Assembly: GCF_030733745.1 (NCBI RefSeq)
Contig: NZ_JASHIK010000006.1
Location: 1 to 64,000 of the forward strand
Direction: 5' to 3'
DNA: 64,000 nucleotides
Source of the DNA: Stappia sp. MMSF_3263
GTDB taxonomy: Bacteria; Pseudomonadota; Alphaproteobacteria; Rhizobiales; Stappiaceae
This document shows positions 51,869-62,200 of the stretch, in pieces. The position numbers and the translations under genes were made by a program. The notes under the pieces were generated by a model that saw only the letters and a program-made list of their open reading frames with translations, searched no databases and was not told where the DNA came from. Numbering within the stretch: position 1 is the stretch's first letter; each line of letters starts with the position of its first letter.

Positions 51869-52653
51869 TCGTCTCCCGGCTGTCCCTGCTGACCGCTTAC
51901 GCGCTTGCCGGCGCCCTGATCGGGCTGGTCGTCATTCACCCCGCAGTGCTCGCCATAACCTGGATCGAGTACAGCGCACTGGTGCCCGACGCACCCACTC
52001 TGACCGCATTCCTGACCGACCGCCTGCTGCTTCTCGTCGTGCCGCGCCATCTGCACATGGCGGTCGCCTTTGCCCTGGTGGGAGCACTGGTCGGCCTCGG
52101 TTTCGGTTTCTTCACCCGCGCCTATCTGGATCTTTCACGCGGCATCCGCTTCTTTCGCGAGATCCATGGCGACGAAATCCCGACCCTGATCCGGGGCGGC
52201 GAGACGGCCAGCGTCGAGTTCAAGTCGACGATGCGTTGGGACATCAAGGAGGAACGGGTCAACAAGGCCCTGGAAACGGTGATCGCCAAGACGATCGCAG
52301 GCTTTTTCAATGCCCGCGGCGGCCGGCTACTGATCGGCGTCGCGGACGATGGCACCGTGCTCGGTCTCGAGGCCGACTACGCAACGCTGCGCCACGGCAA
52401 CCGGGACGGTTTCGAACGCGCCATCGCCGACATCGTCACGCGGCTTCTTGGCGGCGACCTTTGTCCGGCGCTGCAGACCACCTTCGCCAGCCTCGATGGC
52501 CACGACATCTGCATGGTGCTGGTCCAGCCGGCGCCGCGCGCCGTCTATCTGAACGATGCCGGCAAGACCCATTTCTATGTCCGCAGCGGCAACTCCACCC
52601 GGCAGCTCGAGCTGCGCGAGGCGATGGAATATGCCCGCACCCGCTGGCCCTGA
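51859..52653 (+). CDS. Membrane-anchored AlbA_2 (Schlafen-type) DNA-binding domain protein
   Basis: A 264-residue protein with two N-terminal membrane segments (about 8-30 and 68-90) and a cytosolic AlbA_2/Schlafen AAA-4-type domain: GGETASVEFKSTMRW, ETVIAKTIAGFFNARGGRLL, IGVADDGTVLGLEADY and the C-terminal THFYVRSGNSTRQL. This putative divergent ATP/nucleic-acid-binding domain is usually found in cytosolic regulators, so the anchoring is unusual. The start lies within the fourth 14-bp repeat. Function unknown. Followed 12 bases later by the TauE/SafE gene. Confidence 0.75.
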   Translation: MTPVVSRLSLLTAYALAGALIGLVVIHPAVLAITWIEYSALVPDAPTLTAFLTDRLLLLVVPRHLHMAVAFALVGALVGLGFGFFTRAYLDLSRGIRFFREIHGDEIPTLIRGGETASVEFKSTMRWDIKEERVNKALETVIAKTIAGFFNARGGRLLIGVADDGTVLGLEADYATLRHGNRDGFERAIADIVTRLLGGDLCPALQTTFASLDGHDICMVLVQPAPRAVYLNDAGKTHFYVRSGNSTRQLELREAMEYARTRWP

Positions 52654-52665
52654 GGCGATCCACCC

Positions 52666-53448
52666 ATGCCTGAAATCTCCGAGCTTCCCGGGCTTCTCGC
52701 CGCGCCCGGCATGTCCGTCACGGCACAGGTCCTGCTCGTGCTCGTCAGCTTCGCCACCTCGGCGGTCTCCGCCGCCTTCGGCCTTGGCGGCGGCATGATG
52801 CTGATCGCGATCATGGCCCAGGCGATGCCGATCCCGGCGCTGGTCCCCGTTCACGGCGTCGTCCAGATGGGCTCCAACGCCGGACGCGCGCTGGTGCTGC
52901 TGAAACATGTCAACTGGCCGGCGGCCCTGTGGTTCATGCTCGGCGCCGCCGCCGGGGCGGTCTTCGGCGGCGCCGTCGCCATCTCCCTACCGGCCGCCGC
53001 CGTGCGCCTTGGTCTGGGCCTGTTCATCCTGTGGATGGTCTGGGGCCGGGCGCCGCGTTTCGACCGCGCGCCGAAACGGGCCATGGCCGGCGCCGGACTG
53101 GTGGCCACCGGCCTCAGCATGATCTTCGGCGCCACCGGCCCGATCGGCGGCGCCGTGCTCTCCGCCATCGGCCTCGCGCGGCAGGCCTTCGTCGCCACCC
53201 AGGCGGTGACCGCACTGGTGATGCATGTCTTCAAGATCGTCGTCTTCGGCCTGCTCGGTTTCGTCTTCGCCCCATGGCTGGGCCTCATCCTGGCGATGAT
53301 CGCCAGCGGCTTCATCGGCACGCTCGCCGGCACCAGAGTGCTGGCCCGCATGCCGGAAACGATATTCCGGACCGGCTTCCGCCTCGTCATGACGCTGCTT
53401 GCCGGCAGCCTTCTCCTGCGCGGGCTCGCCGACCTTTTCACCGCCTGA
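52666..53448 (+). CDS. TauE/SafE family sulfite/anion exporter
   Basis: A 260-residue inner-membrane protein with about eight segments; the conserved FGLGGGMMLIAIMAQAMPIPALVPVHGVVQMGSN near the N-terminus and RQAFVATQAVTALVMHVFKI in the second half are TauE/SafE repeats. Members move sulfite, sulfoacetate or other organic anions. Starts 12 bases after the AlbA_2 gene, so likely co-transcribed. Confidence 0.88.
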   Translation: MPEISELPGLLAAPGMSVTAQVLLVLVSFATSAVSAAFGLGGGMMLIAIMAQAMPIPALVPVHGVVQMGSNAGRALVLLKHVNWPAALWFMLGAAAGAVFGGAVAISLPAAAVRLGLGLFILWMVWGRAPRFDRAPKRAMAGAGLVATGLSMIFGATGPIGGAVLSAIGLARQAFVATQAVTALVMHVFKIVVFGLLGFVFAPWLGLILAMIASGFIGTLAGTRVLARMPETIFRTGFRLVMTLLAGSLLLRGLADLFTA

Positions 53449-53491
53449 TGTCCCCTCGACCGGGCTCCGACTGAACGCAAGGATCCTTCCG

Positions 53492-54454
53492 ATGACCGCA
53501 CCCAAGCCGCAAACCGACCGACCGGTGACGCGCGCCGATATCGAAGCCGCAGCCGACCGGATCGCCGGTCATGTTCGTCGCACACCGGTGATCGAAAGCG
53601 GCGCGGGTTCCCTCGGGCTCGATATCTCCATCTCGCTGAAACTGGAGCAGTTGCAGCATTCCGGCTCGTTCAAGGCGCGCGGCGCCTTCAACACGCTGCT
53701 GTCGGCGGACGTGCCCGAGACGGGCGTGGCCGCGGCCTCCGGCGGCAACCACGGCGCGGCCGTCGCTTACGCGGCCCGCACGCTCGGACTGCCGGCCGAC
53801 ATCTTCGTGCCGGAGACCTCCTCGCCCGCCAAGATCGCCCGCATCCGGGCCGCCGGCGCGCGCCTGCATGTGGGCGGCGCACGCTACGCCGACGCGGCCG
53901 AGGCCTGTGCCCGTCACCGCGCCGCAACCGGCGCCATGGACATCCACGCCTATGATGCGGCCGCGACAATCGCCGGGCAGGGCACCACGGCGCTGGAATG
54001 GCTGGAACAGGTGCCCGATCTCGACACCGTGCTGATCGCCGTCGGCGGCGGCGGGTTGATTTCCGGTTGCGCGCTGTGGCTTGAGGGCCGGGTCAAGGTC
54101 GTCGCGGTCGAACCGGAAGGCTCCTGCGCCCTGCATGCGGCCCTTGCCGCCGGTGCGCCGGTCGACGTGACCGTCGACAGCCTCGCCGCCGACAGCCTCG
54201 GCGCCAAGCGCTGCGGCGACCTCGTCCACGCCATCTGCGCCACGCGCATCGCCAAAAGCGTACTGGTCGGCGACGACGCCATCCGCGATGCGCAGACACG
54301 GCTCTGGCGCGATCTGCAGACGGTCGCCGAACCGGGCGGCGCGACGGCGCTGGCCGCGCTGACCTCCGGAGCCTATGCGCCCGAGCCCGGCGAACGGGTC
54401 GGCGTGCTCGTCTGCGGCGGCAATGTCGCGCTCGAGACCATCGCCGCGACGTAA
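53492..54454 (+). CDS. PLP-dependent threonine/serine dehydratase family protein
   Basis: A 320-residue fold-type II enzyme: [19 protein letters not shown] contains the PLP lysine, [14 protein letters not shown] the phosphate-side Asn, and [12 protein letters not shown] the glycine loop. It lacks the C-terminal ACT-like regulatory domain of biosynthetic IlvA, so it resembles catabolic threonine dehydratase or serine racemase-like proteins. ATG 53492 was chosen over upstream in-frame starts that overlap the TauE gene. It is separated from leuB by 122 bases. Confidence 0.85.
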   Translation: MTAPKPQTDRPVTRADIEAAADRIAGHVRRTPVIESGAGSLGLDISISLKLEQLQHSGSFKARGAFNTLLSADVPETGVAAASGGNHGAAVAYAARTLGLPADIFVPETSSPAKIARIRAAGARLHVGGARYADAAEACARHRAATGAMDIHAYDAAATIAGQGTTALEWLEQVPDLDTVLIAVGGGGLISGCALWLEGRVKVVAVEPEGSCALHAALAAGAPVDVTVDSLAADSLGAKRCGDLVHAICATRIAKSVLVGDDAIRDAQTRLWRDLQTVAEPGGATALAALTSGAYAPEPGERVGVLVCGGNVALETIAAT

Positions 54455-54576
54455 GGCCTGTCGGACCGCTTGGCCCCGGCCGCGCCTCCCCCCTCTACCG
54501 CTTGCCATCGGCCGCGCGAGGCTCTAGCAGAAGCGGAAAACAGGTTTCACGCTTCCAACGAACGAGGATACGCCCC

Positions 54577-55686
54577 ATGACGACCCACACGCTTCTTCTC
54601 CTGCCCGGCGACGGCATCGGCCCGGAAATCATGGTCGAGGTGAAGAAGGTCCTTGCCTGGTTCAACGCCCGCGGCACGGTCAGCTTCGAAACGGACGAGG
54701 ATCTCGTCGGCGGCGCAGCCTATGATGCCCACGGCAAGGCGATCTCCGACGCGGCAATGGACAAGGCGATGGCCGCCGACGCGGTGCTGTTCGGCGCCGT
54801 CGGCGGACCCAAGTGGGACAGCGTTCCCTATGACGTGCGCCCCGAAGCCGGCCTGCTGCGCCTGCGCAAGGACATGCAGCTCTTCGCCAACCTGCGCCCG
54901 GCGATCTGCTATCCGGCGCTCGCCGACGCTTCCTCGCTGAAGCCCGAAGTGGTCGAGGGCCTCGACATCCTGATCCTGCGCGAGCTCACCGGCGGCGTCT
55001 ATTTCGGCGAGCCGAAGGAGATCACCGAGCTTGGCAACGGCCAGAAGCGCGCCGTCGACACCCAGGTCTACGAAAGCTACGAGATCGATCGCATCGCCCG
55101 CGCCGCCTTCGAGCTTGCCCGCACCCGCGGCGGCAAGGTCACCTCGATGGAAAAGCGCAACGTGATGAAGTCCGGCGTGCTGTGGAACGAGGTCGTCACC
55201 CAGGCCCATGCCGACTATCAGGACGTCAAGCTCGAGCACATGCTCGCCGATGCCGGCGGCATGCAGCTGGTACGCTGGCCCAAGCAGTTCGACGTCATCG
55301 TCACCGACAACCTGTTCGGCGACATGCTTTCGGATGTCGCGGCGATGCTCACCGGCTCGCTCGGCATGCTGCCTTCGGCCTCGCTCGGCGCGCCCGATCC
55401 CGAGACCGGCAAGCGCAAGGCGCTGTACGAGCCGGTGCACGGCTCCGCCCCCGACATTGCCGGCCAGGGCGCGGCCAACCCGATCGCCATGATCGCCAGC
55501 TTCGCCATGTGCCTGCGCTATTCCTTCGAGCTCGTGGCCGAGGCCGACCTGCTCGAAAAAGCGATCTCCGCGGCGCTCGACAAGGGGCTGCGCACCCGCG
55601 ACATCGCGCAGAAGGGCGAGGCAACCATCAGCACGTCCCAGATGGGCGATGCCATCGTCGCCGAACTGGACGCGCTGAGCGCCTGA
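54577..55686 (+). CDS. leuB: 3-isopropylmalate dehydrogenase
   Basis: Oxidative decarboxylation step of leucine synthesis. The 369-residue protein has [55 protein letters not shown], the catalytic Tyr/Lys region with [14 protein letters not shown], and the metal-binding [19 protein letters not shown]-terminal [14 protein letters not shown] is intact. Start ATG 54577 is the family start. A strong terminator follows. Confidence 0.95.
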   Translation: MTTHTLLLLPGDGIGPEIMVEVKKVLAWFNARGTVSFETDEDLVGGAAYDAHGKAISDAAMDKAMAADAVLFGAVGGPKWDSVPYDVRPEAGLLRLRKDMQLFANLRPAICYPALADASSLKPEVVEGLDILILRELTGGVYFGEPKEITELGNGQKRAVDTQVYESYEIDRIARAAFELARTRGGKVTSMEKRNVMKSGVLWNEVVTQAHADYQDVKLEHMLADAGGMQLVRWPKQFDVIVTDNLFGDMLSDVAAMLTGSLGMLPSASLGAPDPETGKRKALYEPVHGSAPDIAGQGAANPIAMIASFAMCLRYSFELVAEADLLEKAISAALDKGLRTRDIAQKGEATISTSQMGDAIVAELDALSA

Positions 55687-55709
55687 TAGAGGCCACGCAA
55701 CCGCAAAGA

Positions 55710-55743
55710 AAAACCCGGCGCCGCAGAAGTGGCGCCGGGTTTT
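55710..55743. terminator. Bidirectional terminator after leuB
   Basis: A 13-bp perfect inverted repeat (55710-55722 with 55731-55743), loop 8, with an A run on the left and T run on the right, between convergent leuB and the Trm112-like gene. Confidence 0.9.
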
Positions 55744-55783
55744 TTGTTCGTTCTGCCTGTCGGCCGCGAAGCGCGGCGGGACC

Positions 55784-56035
55784 TCACGCTGTCGCGTCGT
55801 CGTCCAGGGCGCGCGCCTCGTCGGGGAGCATGATCGGGATGCCGTCGCGAATCGGATAGGCAAGCTTGGCCGCCCGCGAGATCAGTTCCTGACGCTCGCT
55901 GTCGTATTCCAGTGTCGTCTTGGTCAAGGGGCAGACGAGCAGCTCGAGAAGCTTGCGATCGAGCACATGCCCAGTGTCGGGCCTGGTCTCGGGCTTGCTG
56001 TCATTCCCGGTTCCGGAAGCGGTATCGGTTGCCAT
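55784..56035 (-). CDS. Trm112 family zinc-ribbon-like small protein
   Basis: An 83-residue protein with [46 protein letters not shown], the Trm112/YcaR core. Eukaryotic Trm112 is a methyltransferase partner; bacterial roles are unproven. Only one cysteine is present in the zinc-ribbon region (VCPLTK), so metal binding is unlikely. GGAGA eight bases before ATG 56035 fixes the start. Confidence 0.85.
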   Translation of the reverse strand: MATDTASGTGNDSKPETRPDTGHVLDRKLLELLVCPLTKTTLEYDSERQELISRAAKLAYPIRDGIPIMLPDEARALDDDATA

Positions 56036-56126
56036 GGCACAGGTCTCCGGCATAGGGGCGCGGCGGCCTCCGTTCTTCGATCCCAACCGGGGCGCCGCCG
56101 TCCCGATTGCTGCCATGCGGCCGCTC

Positions 56127-56807
56127 CTATTGCAAGGTCATGCCGTCGTCGCCCTCGCGTCGGGCAAGGTCCACTTCCGTCAGCGCCACCAGGGTCTCCG
56201 CCCGCGTGCGCAGGTCCGGCGCCTCCAGCAGCGCCTGCTTTTCCGCCGGGCCGTAGGGGCTCATCATCGACAGGGCATTGACCAGGACCTCCGTCGACGC
56301 GCGGTCGATGCTCTCCCAGTCGGCCTCCAGGTCGTTGGCGTCCAGGTAGATGCGAAGCGCCTTGACCAGGCCCTCCCTGTCGACGGCGCTCTCGCCACGT
56401 CCCGTGTCGAAATCCATGGTGAAATCCTCGACCGATATCCGGCCGATCCGGTACGGGGTGACGGTTTCCAGTTCTTCTTCCAGGGTGAAGCGGGCGATCC
56501 CGGTAAGCGTCACCAGATAGCGGCCGTCGCCCGTCTCCTGATAGGCGACGATACGGCCCAGGCAACCGACCGTGACGAGCGGCGGCGTGTCGTCCCCGTC
56601 CGTTCCCCCGATATTGAAGTCCGGCTGGATCATCCCCACCACCCGGTCGCCCTTCAACGCCGCGTCGATCATCGCCACGTAACGCGGTTCGAAAATGTTG
56701 AGCGGCATCTGCGCCTTGGGCAGCAGAACGGCACCCGTCAGCGGGAACAGCGGCACGGTGGCCGGCAGGTCGCCCGGGGCGGAATAGGTGGCATTTCCGG
56801 CAAGCAT
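56127..56807 (-). CDS. Lon N-terminal (LON/PUA-like) domain protein
   Basis: A 226-residue protein consisting only of the Lon substrate-binding domain: [57 protein letters not shown] and [20 protein letters not shown]. No AAA+ or protease domain follows. Such free LON-domain proteins are conserved beside CnoX-type thioredoxins in alphaproteobacteria; the role is unknown. ATG 56807 begins the family sequence; the frame upstream encodes a basic repeat-derived stretch. Confidence 0.88.
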   Translation of the reverse strand: MLAGNATYSAPGDLPATVPLFPLTGAVLLPKAQMPLNIFEPRYVAMIDAALKGDRVVGMIQPDFNIGGTDGDDTPPLVTVGCLGRIVAYQETGDGRYLVTLTGIARFTLEEELETVTPYRIGRISVEDFTMDFDTGRGESAVDREGLVKALRIYLDANDLEADWESIDRASTEVLVNALSMMSPYGPAEKQALLEAPDLRTRAETLVALTEVDLARREGDDGMTLQ

Positions 56808-56900
56808 CGCGGGATCACTCTCCAGGCGGTCTGTGCGGCGGGCGGCAGCTGTCAAGGCACGCCTGCCCGTCTCCTTGTCCTGTCTATATGGGAAAGGAGA

Positions 56901-56940
56901 CGGCCGGCGACCACCCGGCCGGCGACCACCCGGCCGGCGG
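56901..56940. repeat. 15-bp tandem repeat, 2.7 copies
   Basis: CGGCCGGCGACCACC occurs at 56901-56915 and 56916-56930 followed by ten bases of a third copy. It lies in the leader between the LON-domain gene and the thioredoxin gene. Confidence 0.8.
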
Positions 56941-56990
56941 CACAGCGCAGGAAACCGCGCCGCTTGCCGCAGCCGCAAGCGGCCTTGTCC

Positions 56991-58049
56991 CTAGCTGAAC
57001 AGCACGGAAGAGAGCTTGCGGCGGCCGTAGCCGGTCGCCGGCTCCTTTGCCCCCCAGGCCTCGAAGAACTGCAGCAGCTGCTTGCGCGCCCCGTCCTCGT
57101 TCCAGCTCCGGTCGCGGCGCACGATCTCGATCAGGTGATCCACCGCCTGCTGGCGATCAGCGCCCGAGCCGAGCGCCACGGCAAGGTCGAACCGCGCCTG
57201 ATGATCGGCCGGATCGGCGGCGATGCGCGCCTCCAGTTCCGCAAGATCGCCCAGCGCCCCGGCCTGTTCGGCCAGGTCGATCGCCGCCCTCGCGGCACTG
57301 ATCGCGGGATCCTTGGCCGCCGCCTCGGGCGCGGCATCGAGGACCTCGCGCGCCTTGTCGAGCGCATCGGCCGCCACATAGCATTGGGCGAGCCCGCCGA
57401 TCGCGGCCCCGTTCTCTGCTTCCATCGACAGCACAGCGCCGTAGAGCTGGGCGGCGCGGGCCAGATCGCCGGCCTCGCGCGCGGCCTCCGCCTCGCCCAG
57501 CACCTGCTCCGCGTCGCTCGGCCCGATCGGCCCGGCGACACGTTCGATGAAGGCCTTGATCTGGCTCTCCTGCTGGGCTCCCATGAAGCCGTCCAGCGGC
57601 TGACCGTTCTTGAAGGCAATGACGGCGGGGATCGACTGGATGCCGAGCTGGCCGGCGACTTCCGGATGCTCGTCGATGTTCATCTTGGCCAGCACCACCG
57701 CGCCGCGCGCATCGCGCACGACCTTTTCCAGGATCGGCGTCAGCTGCTTGCAAGGCCCGCACCACGGCGCCCAGAAATCAACCAGGACCACCTGCTGCCG
57801 GGACGCCTCGATGACGTCGCTCATGAAGGTCTGGGTGGTCACGTCCCGGATCACGTCGGCACCGGAGGCCGGCACCGCCTGACCCTGCGGATCAACCAGA
57901 CCGGATGCGGGGTGTCCGGCCGGGGCGGCGGGCTGACCGGTTGCCTGACCCTGCGACTGCCCGGATGCCGGTCCCGAGCCGTATCCTGCACCGCCGAAGG
58001 ACCCGCCAAAGCTGCCTCCGACCGAGAAACCGTCATTGCTCATCGTCAT
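56991..58049 (-). CDS. CnoX-type thioredoxin-TPR protein
   Basis: A 352-residue protein: Gly/Gln-rich leader (1-62), thioredoxin domain (about 66-170) with active site W96-C97-G98-P99-C100 in VVLVDFWAPWCGPCKQ and the cis-proline stretch IQSIPAVIAFKNG, then a TPR-like helical domain (AAREAGDLARAAQLYGAVL onward). This is the CnoX/YbbN architecture, a redox-linked chaperone (chaperedoxin) working with GroEL/ES. Both active-site cysteines are present, unlike E. coli CnoX (SXXC), so it may be a catalytic oxidoreductase as well. Confidence 0.87.
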   Translation of the reverse strand: MTMSNDGFSVGGSFGGSFGGAGYGSGPASGQSQGQATGQPAAPAGHPASGLVDPQGQAVPASGADVIRDVTTQTFMSDVIEASRQQVVLVDFWAPWCGPCKQLTPILEKVVRDARGAVVLAKMNIDEHPEVAGQLGIQSIPAVIAFKNGQPLDGFMGAQQESQIKAFIERVAGPIGPSDAEQVLGEAEAAREAGDLARAAQLYGAVLSMEAENGAAIGGLAQCYVAADALDKAREVLDAAPEAAAKDPAISAARAAIDLAEQAGALGDLAELEARIAADPADHQARFDLAVALGSGADRQQAVDHLIEIVRRDRSWNEDGARKQLLQFFEAWGAKEPATGYGRRKLSSVLFS

Positions 58050-58241
58050 CGTCCCCGATTGCGCGCGCCGCCTTCCTGCCGGGCGTGCCGCGCCTGTTTC
58101 TCAAGCCTTGCGGCCGGTCCCGGCGCCGGAAGCGCGCGGGCCGGTCTGCGGTTCGTCCGCCGCGCAGTCACGGCGCGTCAATTCGCGCCTAACATGGGCG
58201 CAAGGGCGGTAAAATTCAAACCTCGCGCGCGCTCTGCAGGA

Positions 58242-58745
58242 TCAGGTCCCCGAAACCGCCACGACCAGCGGCTCGTGCCCGCATGCCCGGGCGAAGGCGA
58301 TCAGCCCCTCGCTTGCGACGGTTGTCGTTGCCGTGTTCTCCAGCGGATGGAAGTTGAGCGGGTCGACCTCCATCATCGCCGCGTCAAAAACGGCGGTCAC
58401 CCGCTGTCCTTGCCGGTCGTTGATCAGCGCGAAGGGCGTCACCGAACCGGGCTCCACACCGAGCACCTCCATCAAGAGGTCCGGCTTGCCGAAGGAGACC
58501 CTTCCCTGCGCGCCGATCTTCTGGTGAATGGTCTTCAGGTCGATCTGCGCATCGTGCAGCGCCACGACGAGAAAGATCGCCCCCTTCTTGTCCTTCAGGA
58601 AGAGGTTCTTGGTGTGGCCGCCCGGGATCTCGTCATGAATCCGCGTCGATTCGGCGACGGTGAAGACGGCCGGATGGTCGCGTGTGGAAACCGCGATCCC
58701 GGACGCGGAGAGAAAGGCGAAAAGATCTTCGCGGCTGGCGGGCAT
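58242..58745 (-). CDS. Prolyl-tRNA deacylase-like (YbaK/ProX family) protein
   Basis: A 167-residue trans-editing domain with FTVAESTRIHDEIPGGHTKNLFLKDKKG and ALHDAQIDLKTIHQKIGAQGRVSFGKPDLL, matching ProXp-ala/PrdX proteins, which hydrolyse Ala mischarged on tRNA-Pro. The K-N-L-F-L-K core and GSVTPFALIND are family hallmarks. Length is normal for the standalone form. Confidence 0.87.
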   Translation of the reverse strand: MPASREDLFAFLSASGIAVSTRDHPAVFTVAESTRIHDEIPGGHTKNLFLKDKKGAIFLVVALHDAQIDLKTIHQKIGAQGRVSFGKPDLLMEVLGVEPGSVTPFALINDRQGQRVTAVFDAAMMEVDPLNFHPLENTATTTVASEGLIAFARACGHEPLVVAVSGT

Positions 58746-59008
58746 TCGGCGGTCCTGGTCTGTCTGCCGCCTCGCCGGCCGAAGCCGTCAAGGCGATGAA
58801 AACGCATCGGATGCGGACCCTAGCCGAGGCAATGGCGGGGGCACAAGCCAAGGCCCCGAAAGCCGCGTTGCGCGGGGAGAAATCCACCGCTGATCCACAG
58901 CCGGCGAGCTTTCCGGCAAAGGCAAAAAACACTGTTGCAATCCGCATCGCCTTGGTCCATATACAGCCCACCTCAGGCGCCGGTCCCGACCGGCTGCCAC
59001 CAGTGGAC

Positions 59009-59083
59009 GCGGGCGTAGCTCAGGGGTAGAGCACAACCTTGCCAAGGTTGGGGTCGTGGGTTCGAATCCCATCGCCCGCTCCA
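59009..59083 (+). tRNA. tRNA-Gly (anticodon GCC)
   Basis: A 75-base cloverleaf: acceptor GCGGGCG/CGCCCGC, D arm GCTC/GAGC, anticodon stem CAACC/GGTTG with loop TTGCCAA giving GCC, T arm with GGTTCGAATCC and an encoded CCA. Confidence 0.96.
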
Positions 59084-59204
59084 GATCATCTCCTTTCAAA
59101 ACAAGATATTGCCGGACCCGGCGGGCATACCGCCGGCGGTGCGGTGCGCATGGCGCGGACCTGTATTCCGGCCCCGTCTTCCGGACATCCCCATGTTCGG
59201 CGGC

Positions 59205-62200
59205 TCAGACCGGGCGGCCTGTCTCCATCGACGACAGGGGCGCTTGCGGCGCCCACGCGAGTTGCGGCGAGGGACGCCCGATCAGGTAGCCCTGTGCGAT
59301 GTCGCAGCCGAACGATTCCAGAACCCGCATCTGCTCCTCGGTCTCGACCCCTTCGGCGACAGCCGTCATGCCCAGGCTGTGCGCCAGGCTGACAATCGTC
59401 TGCACGATCGCGGCATCGTCATCGGCAATACCGATGTTTCGAACGAAGGACTGGTCGATCTTCAGCCGTGACACCGGGAAGCGCTTCAGGTGGGTGAGCG
59501 ACGCGTAGCCCGTGCCGAAATCGTCGAGCGACAGGCTGATACCCATTCGCCGGAGCTGGGTCAGCGTCTCGGCGACCCGCTCGGCCGCCCGGTCGAGCAG
59601 CACGTTTTCGGTCACCTCGAACTCGAGCCGGTCGCTCGACAGCCCGTGGCGGTCCAGTGCTTCGGCAACCTGCTGCGGAAACTGCGCGTCCTTCAGCTGC
59701 GACGTGGCCAGGTTGATGGCGATATGGCCGGGATCGCGGCCCTCGGCAAGCGAGCGGGCCAGCGCGGAGAACGCGCGTTCCATGATGGCCCGGCCAAGCA
59801 GGCCCCCAAGCCCGATATCCTCGGCAATGCCGACGAATTCGACCGGACTGACCGCTTCGCCCCGATGCTGCCAGCGGGCCAGGACCTCGAAACCGACCAC
59901 GTGCTTGCCGGTGATTTCCAGCAAGGGCTGGAAGGCGACCGCGATTTCATCCGCGGCAATCGCGGCGCGCAACGCATCGCCGATCTCGTGGCGACGCTCC
60001 AGCCGTCGGCGCAGCTGCGGATTGAACATGGTCCAGCAGTTGCGCCCGCGCGCCTTGGACTGGTACAGCGCGATATCGGCGTTCTTGACCAGATCGGTCG
60101 CCGTCTCGCCATCCGTGGGAAACATCGTGATGCCCATCGAGATGCCGGGACGGATCATCCGGCCCCCGAGATGGACGCGCGCGGTCAGGGCCTTGTGCAG
60201 CTTCTGCACCATCCGTTCCACCGACAGTTCGTCGCCAAGGCCGGTCAGCAGCACGGCGAACTCGTCGCCTCCAAGCCTGGCAACGACATCGCTGCGCCGC
60301 ACCTGTCGCAGCAGGCGGCGCGAGACCGTCGTCAGCAACTTGTCCCCCGCATCGTGACCGAGCGTATCATTGACCGTCTTGAAATGGTCGAGATCGATGA
60401 TGATGAAAGCGCCGAAGCGATCGGGCACACGCTCGCCAAGAAGCGCCGCATCGAGCTCGCGCAGCATCACCGAGCGATTGGCAAGCTGCGTCAGCCCGTC
60501 CGTCTCAGCCGTGCGGCGGATCGCCAGCTCCGCCTGTTTCAAGGCCGTAATGTCGGTTCGGGCACCGACGATGACACCGCTCTGCGACCGCCGCTCGTTG
60601 ACCTGCAGCCAGCGCCCGTCCGACAGGAACTGGATACTGGGACTGGAAGGCGGATCCCGGTGGATGGCGAGCCGCTCCTGCACCCAGGCTTCCTGCTCCT
60701 GCGGCGTTTGCCCGGCACCCGCGTACTGACCGACGGACACACCATGGCGCAGGATGTCCTCGAACCGCGCACCCGCGCAGATGACGCCGGTGGAGCGGGC
60801 ATAGAAATCCTTGTAGGCACGGTTGAACAGGATCAGCCGGTCGTCGCGGTCGTAGGCGGCGATCGCGTCGGGGATCGTCTCGATGATGTCATGCAGCAGG
60901 GCCCTTGCATCCTCCAGTGCCCGGCGCTGCTCCTCGTCCTGCGTCACATCGACGAAACTTGCGATGACCTCGTGGTCCTCGGAAAACGGCGAGGACACGA
61001 ACTGCGCGTTGACCCGCAGCCAGCGCGTGTTTCCCTCCGGCAGGCGGATGCCGACGATCTCGTTGCGGATCGCCTTGCCGGTGCGCAAGACGATCGAGGA
61101 GGGCATCTCCTCCCCGAGCCGCGGACGGCCGTCGGGAAAAATCGTGCCCCAGCGCGGATCGGTCATCGCCTGCCCGATCATCTGCTCCTCGCTCAGGCCG
61201 AGCAGCCGGCAGGCTTCCGGATTGGCGCTGACGATGGCTCCGCTCGCGTCATGACGAACGATGCCGGCCGCGACATTCTCCACCAGCGCCCGGGTGCGCG
61301 CCTGCGTCTCGATCAGTTCGGTGACATCGCTCTGCACGCTGACAAAGCCTTCGAGCGTGCCGTCCGCCCGGTGGAACGGCCGGATGTCCACATCCAGCCA
61401 GTAGCGCCGGCCGTCCCGGGACTGGTTGAGGATCTGGGTGCGGATCGCGCGCCCGGCGCCAACCGCCTCGCGCACCTCTTCGGACGTGCGCGGATCGGTC
61501 TCCGGGCATTCCAGGAGATCGCCCGGCCTGCGGCCGGCCACCTCTTGCGGGCTGTAGCCCGTCAGACGCACGAAAGCCGGGTTGACCCATTGCACCCGGC
61601 CGTCCCGGTCGCAGACCACGACCGCGTTGTTGGTCGCCTGGATGACAATGTCCGAGCGCCGGAGCTGCTGGGCCAGGCGCTCCCGCCTGGTGATGTCGCG
61701 GGTGACCCCCCGGTAGCCGAGGAACAAACCGTCGGGGCCATAGCGCGGGCGACCGTTGACCTCCGCCCACATCGGATCGCCATCGGCGCGGGCCGTGAGA
61801 AACACGAAATTGACGATCGGTTGCCGCCGCTCGACGGTGTCCGCATAGCTGCGCCACAACGGATCGACGGCCGGATCCGCCCCGGTAACCTCCCAGCGTG
61901 TCCGGCCGAGCCAGTCGCTGAAGTCGACCCCAAGCCGCCCGCCGTCGCCCATCACGCTGGTGAACCGGTGGGCGGCGTCGGTCTCCCACACCCAGTCGGA
62001 GGACACCGCGACGAAATCCTGGAGACGCTGATGGATATCGTTGAGCCGGCGGACCGCGTCGCTGCGTTCGGTCTGGTCGACGGAAACGCCGACGCCCCCG
62101 ACAATCAACCCGTCCAGAACGATCGGCTCGATCGATGTCTCGGACACCACGCGGCCACGCGAGGTCACCATCTCGCGGCTGTAATGGACCCGTTCGCCGG

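Noticed and set aside
55920-58799. A 959-codon plus-strand frame opposite the Trm112, LON, thioredoxin and deacylase genes
   Set aside because: Antisense to four well-recognised genes, no motif, rich in Arg/His/Gln as expected for a shadow.
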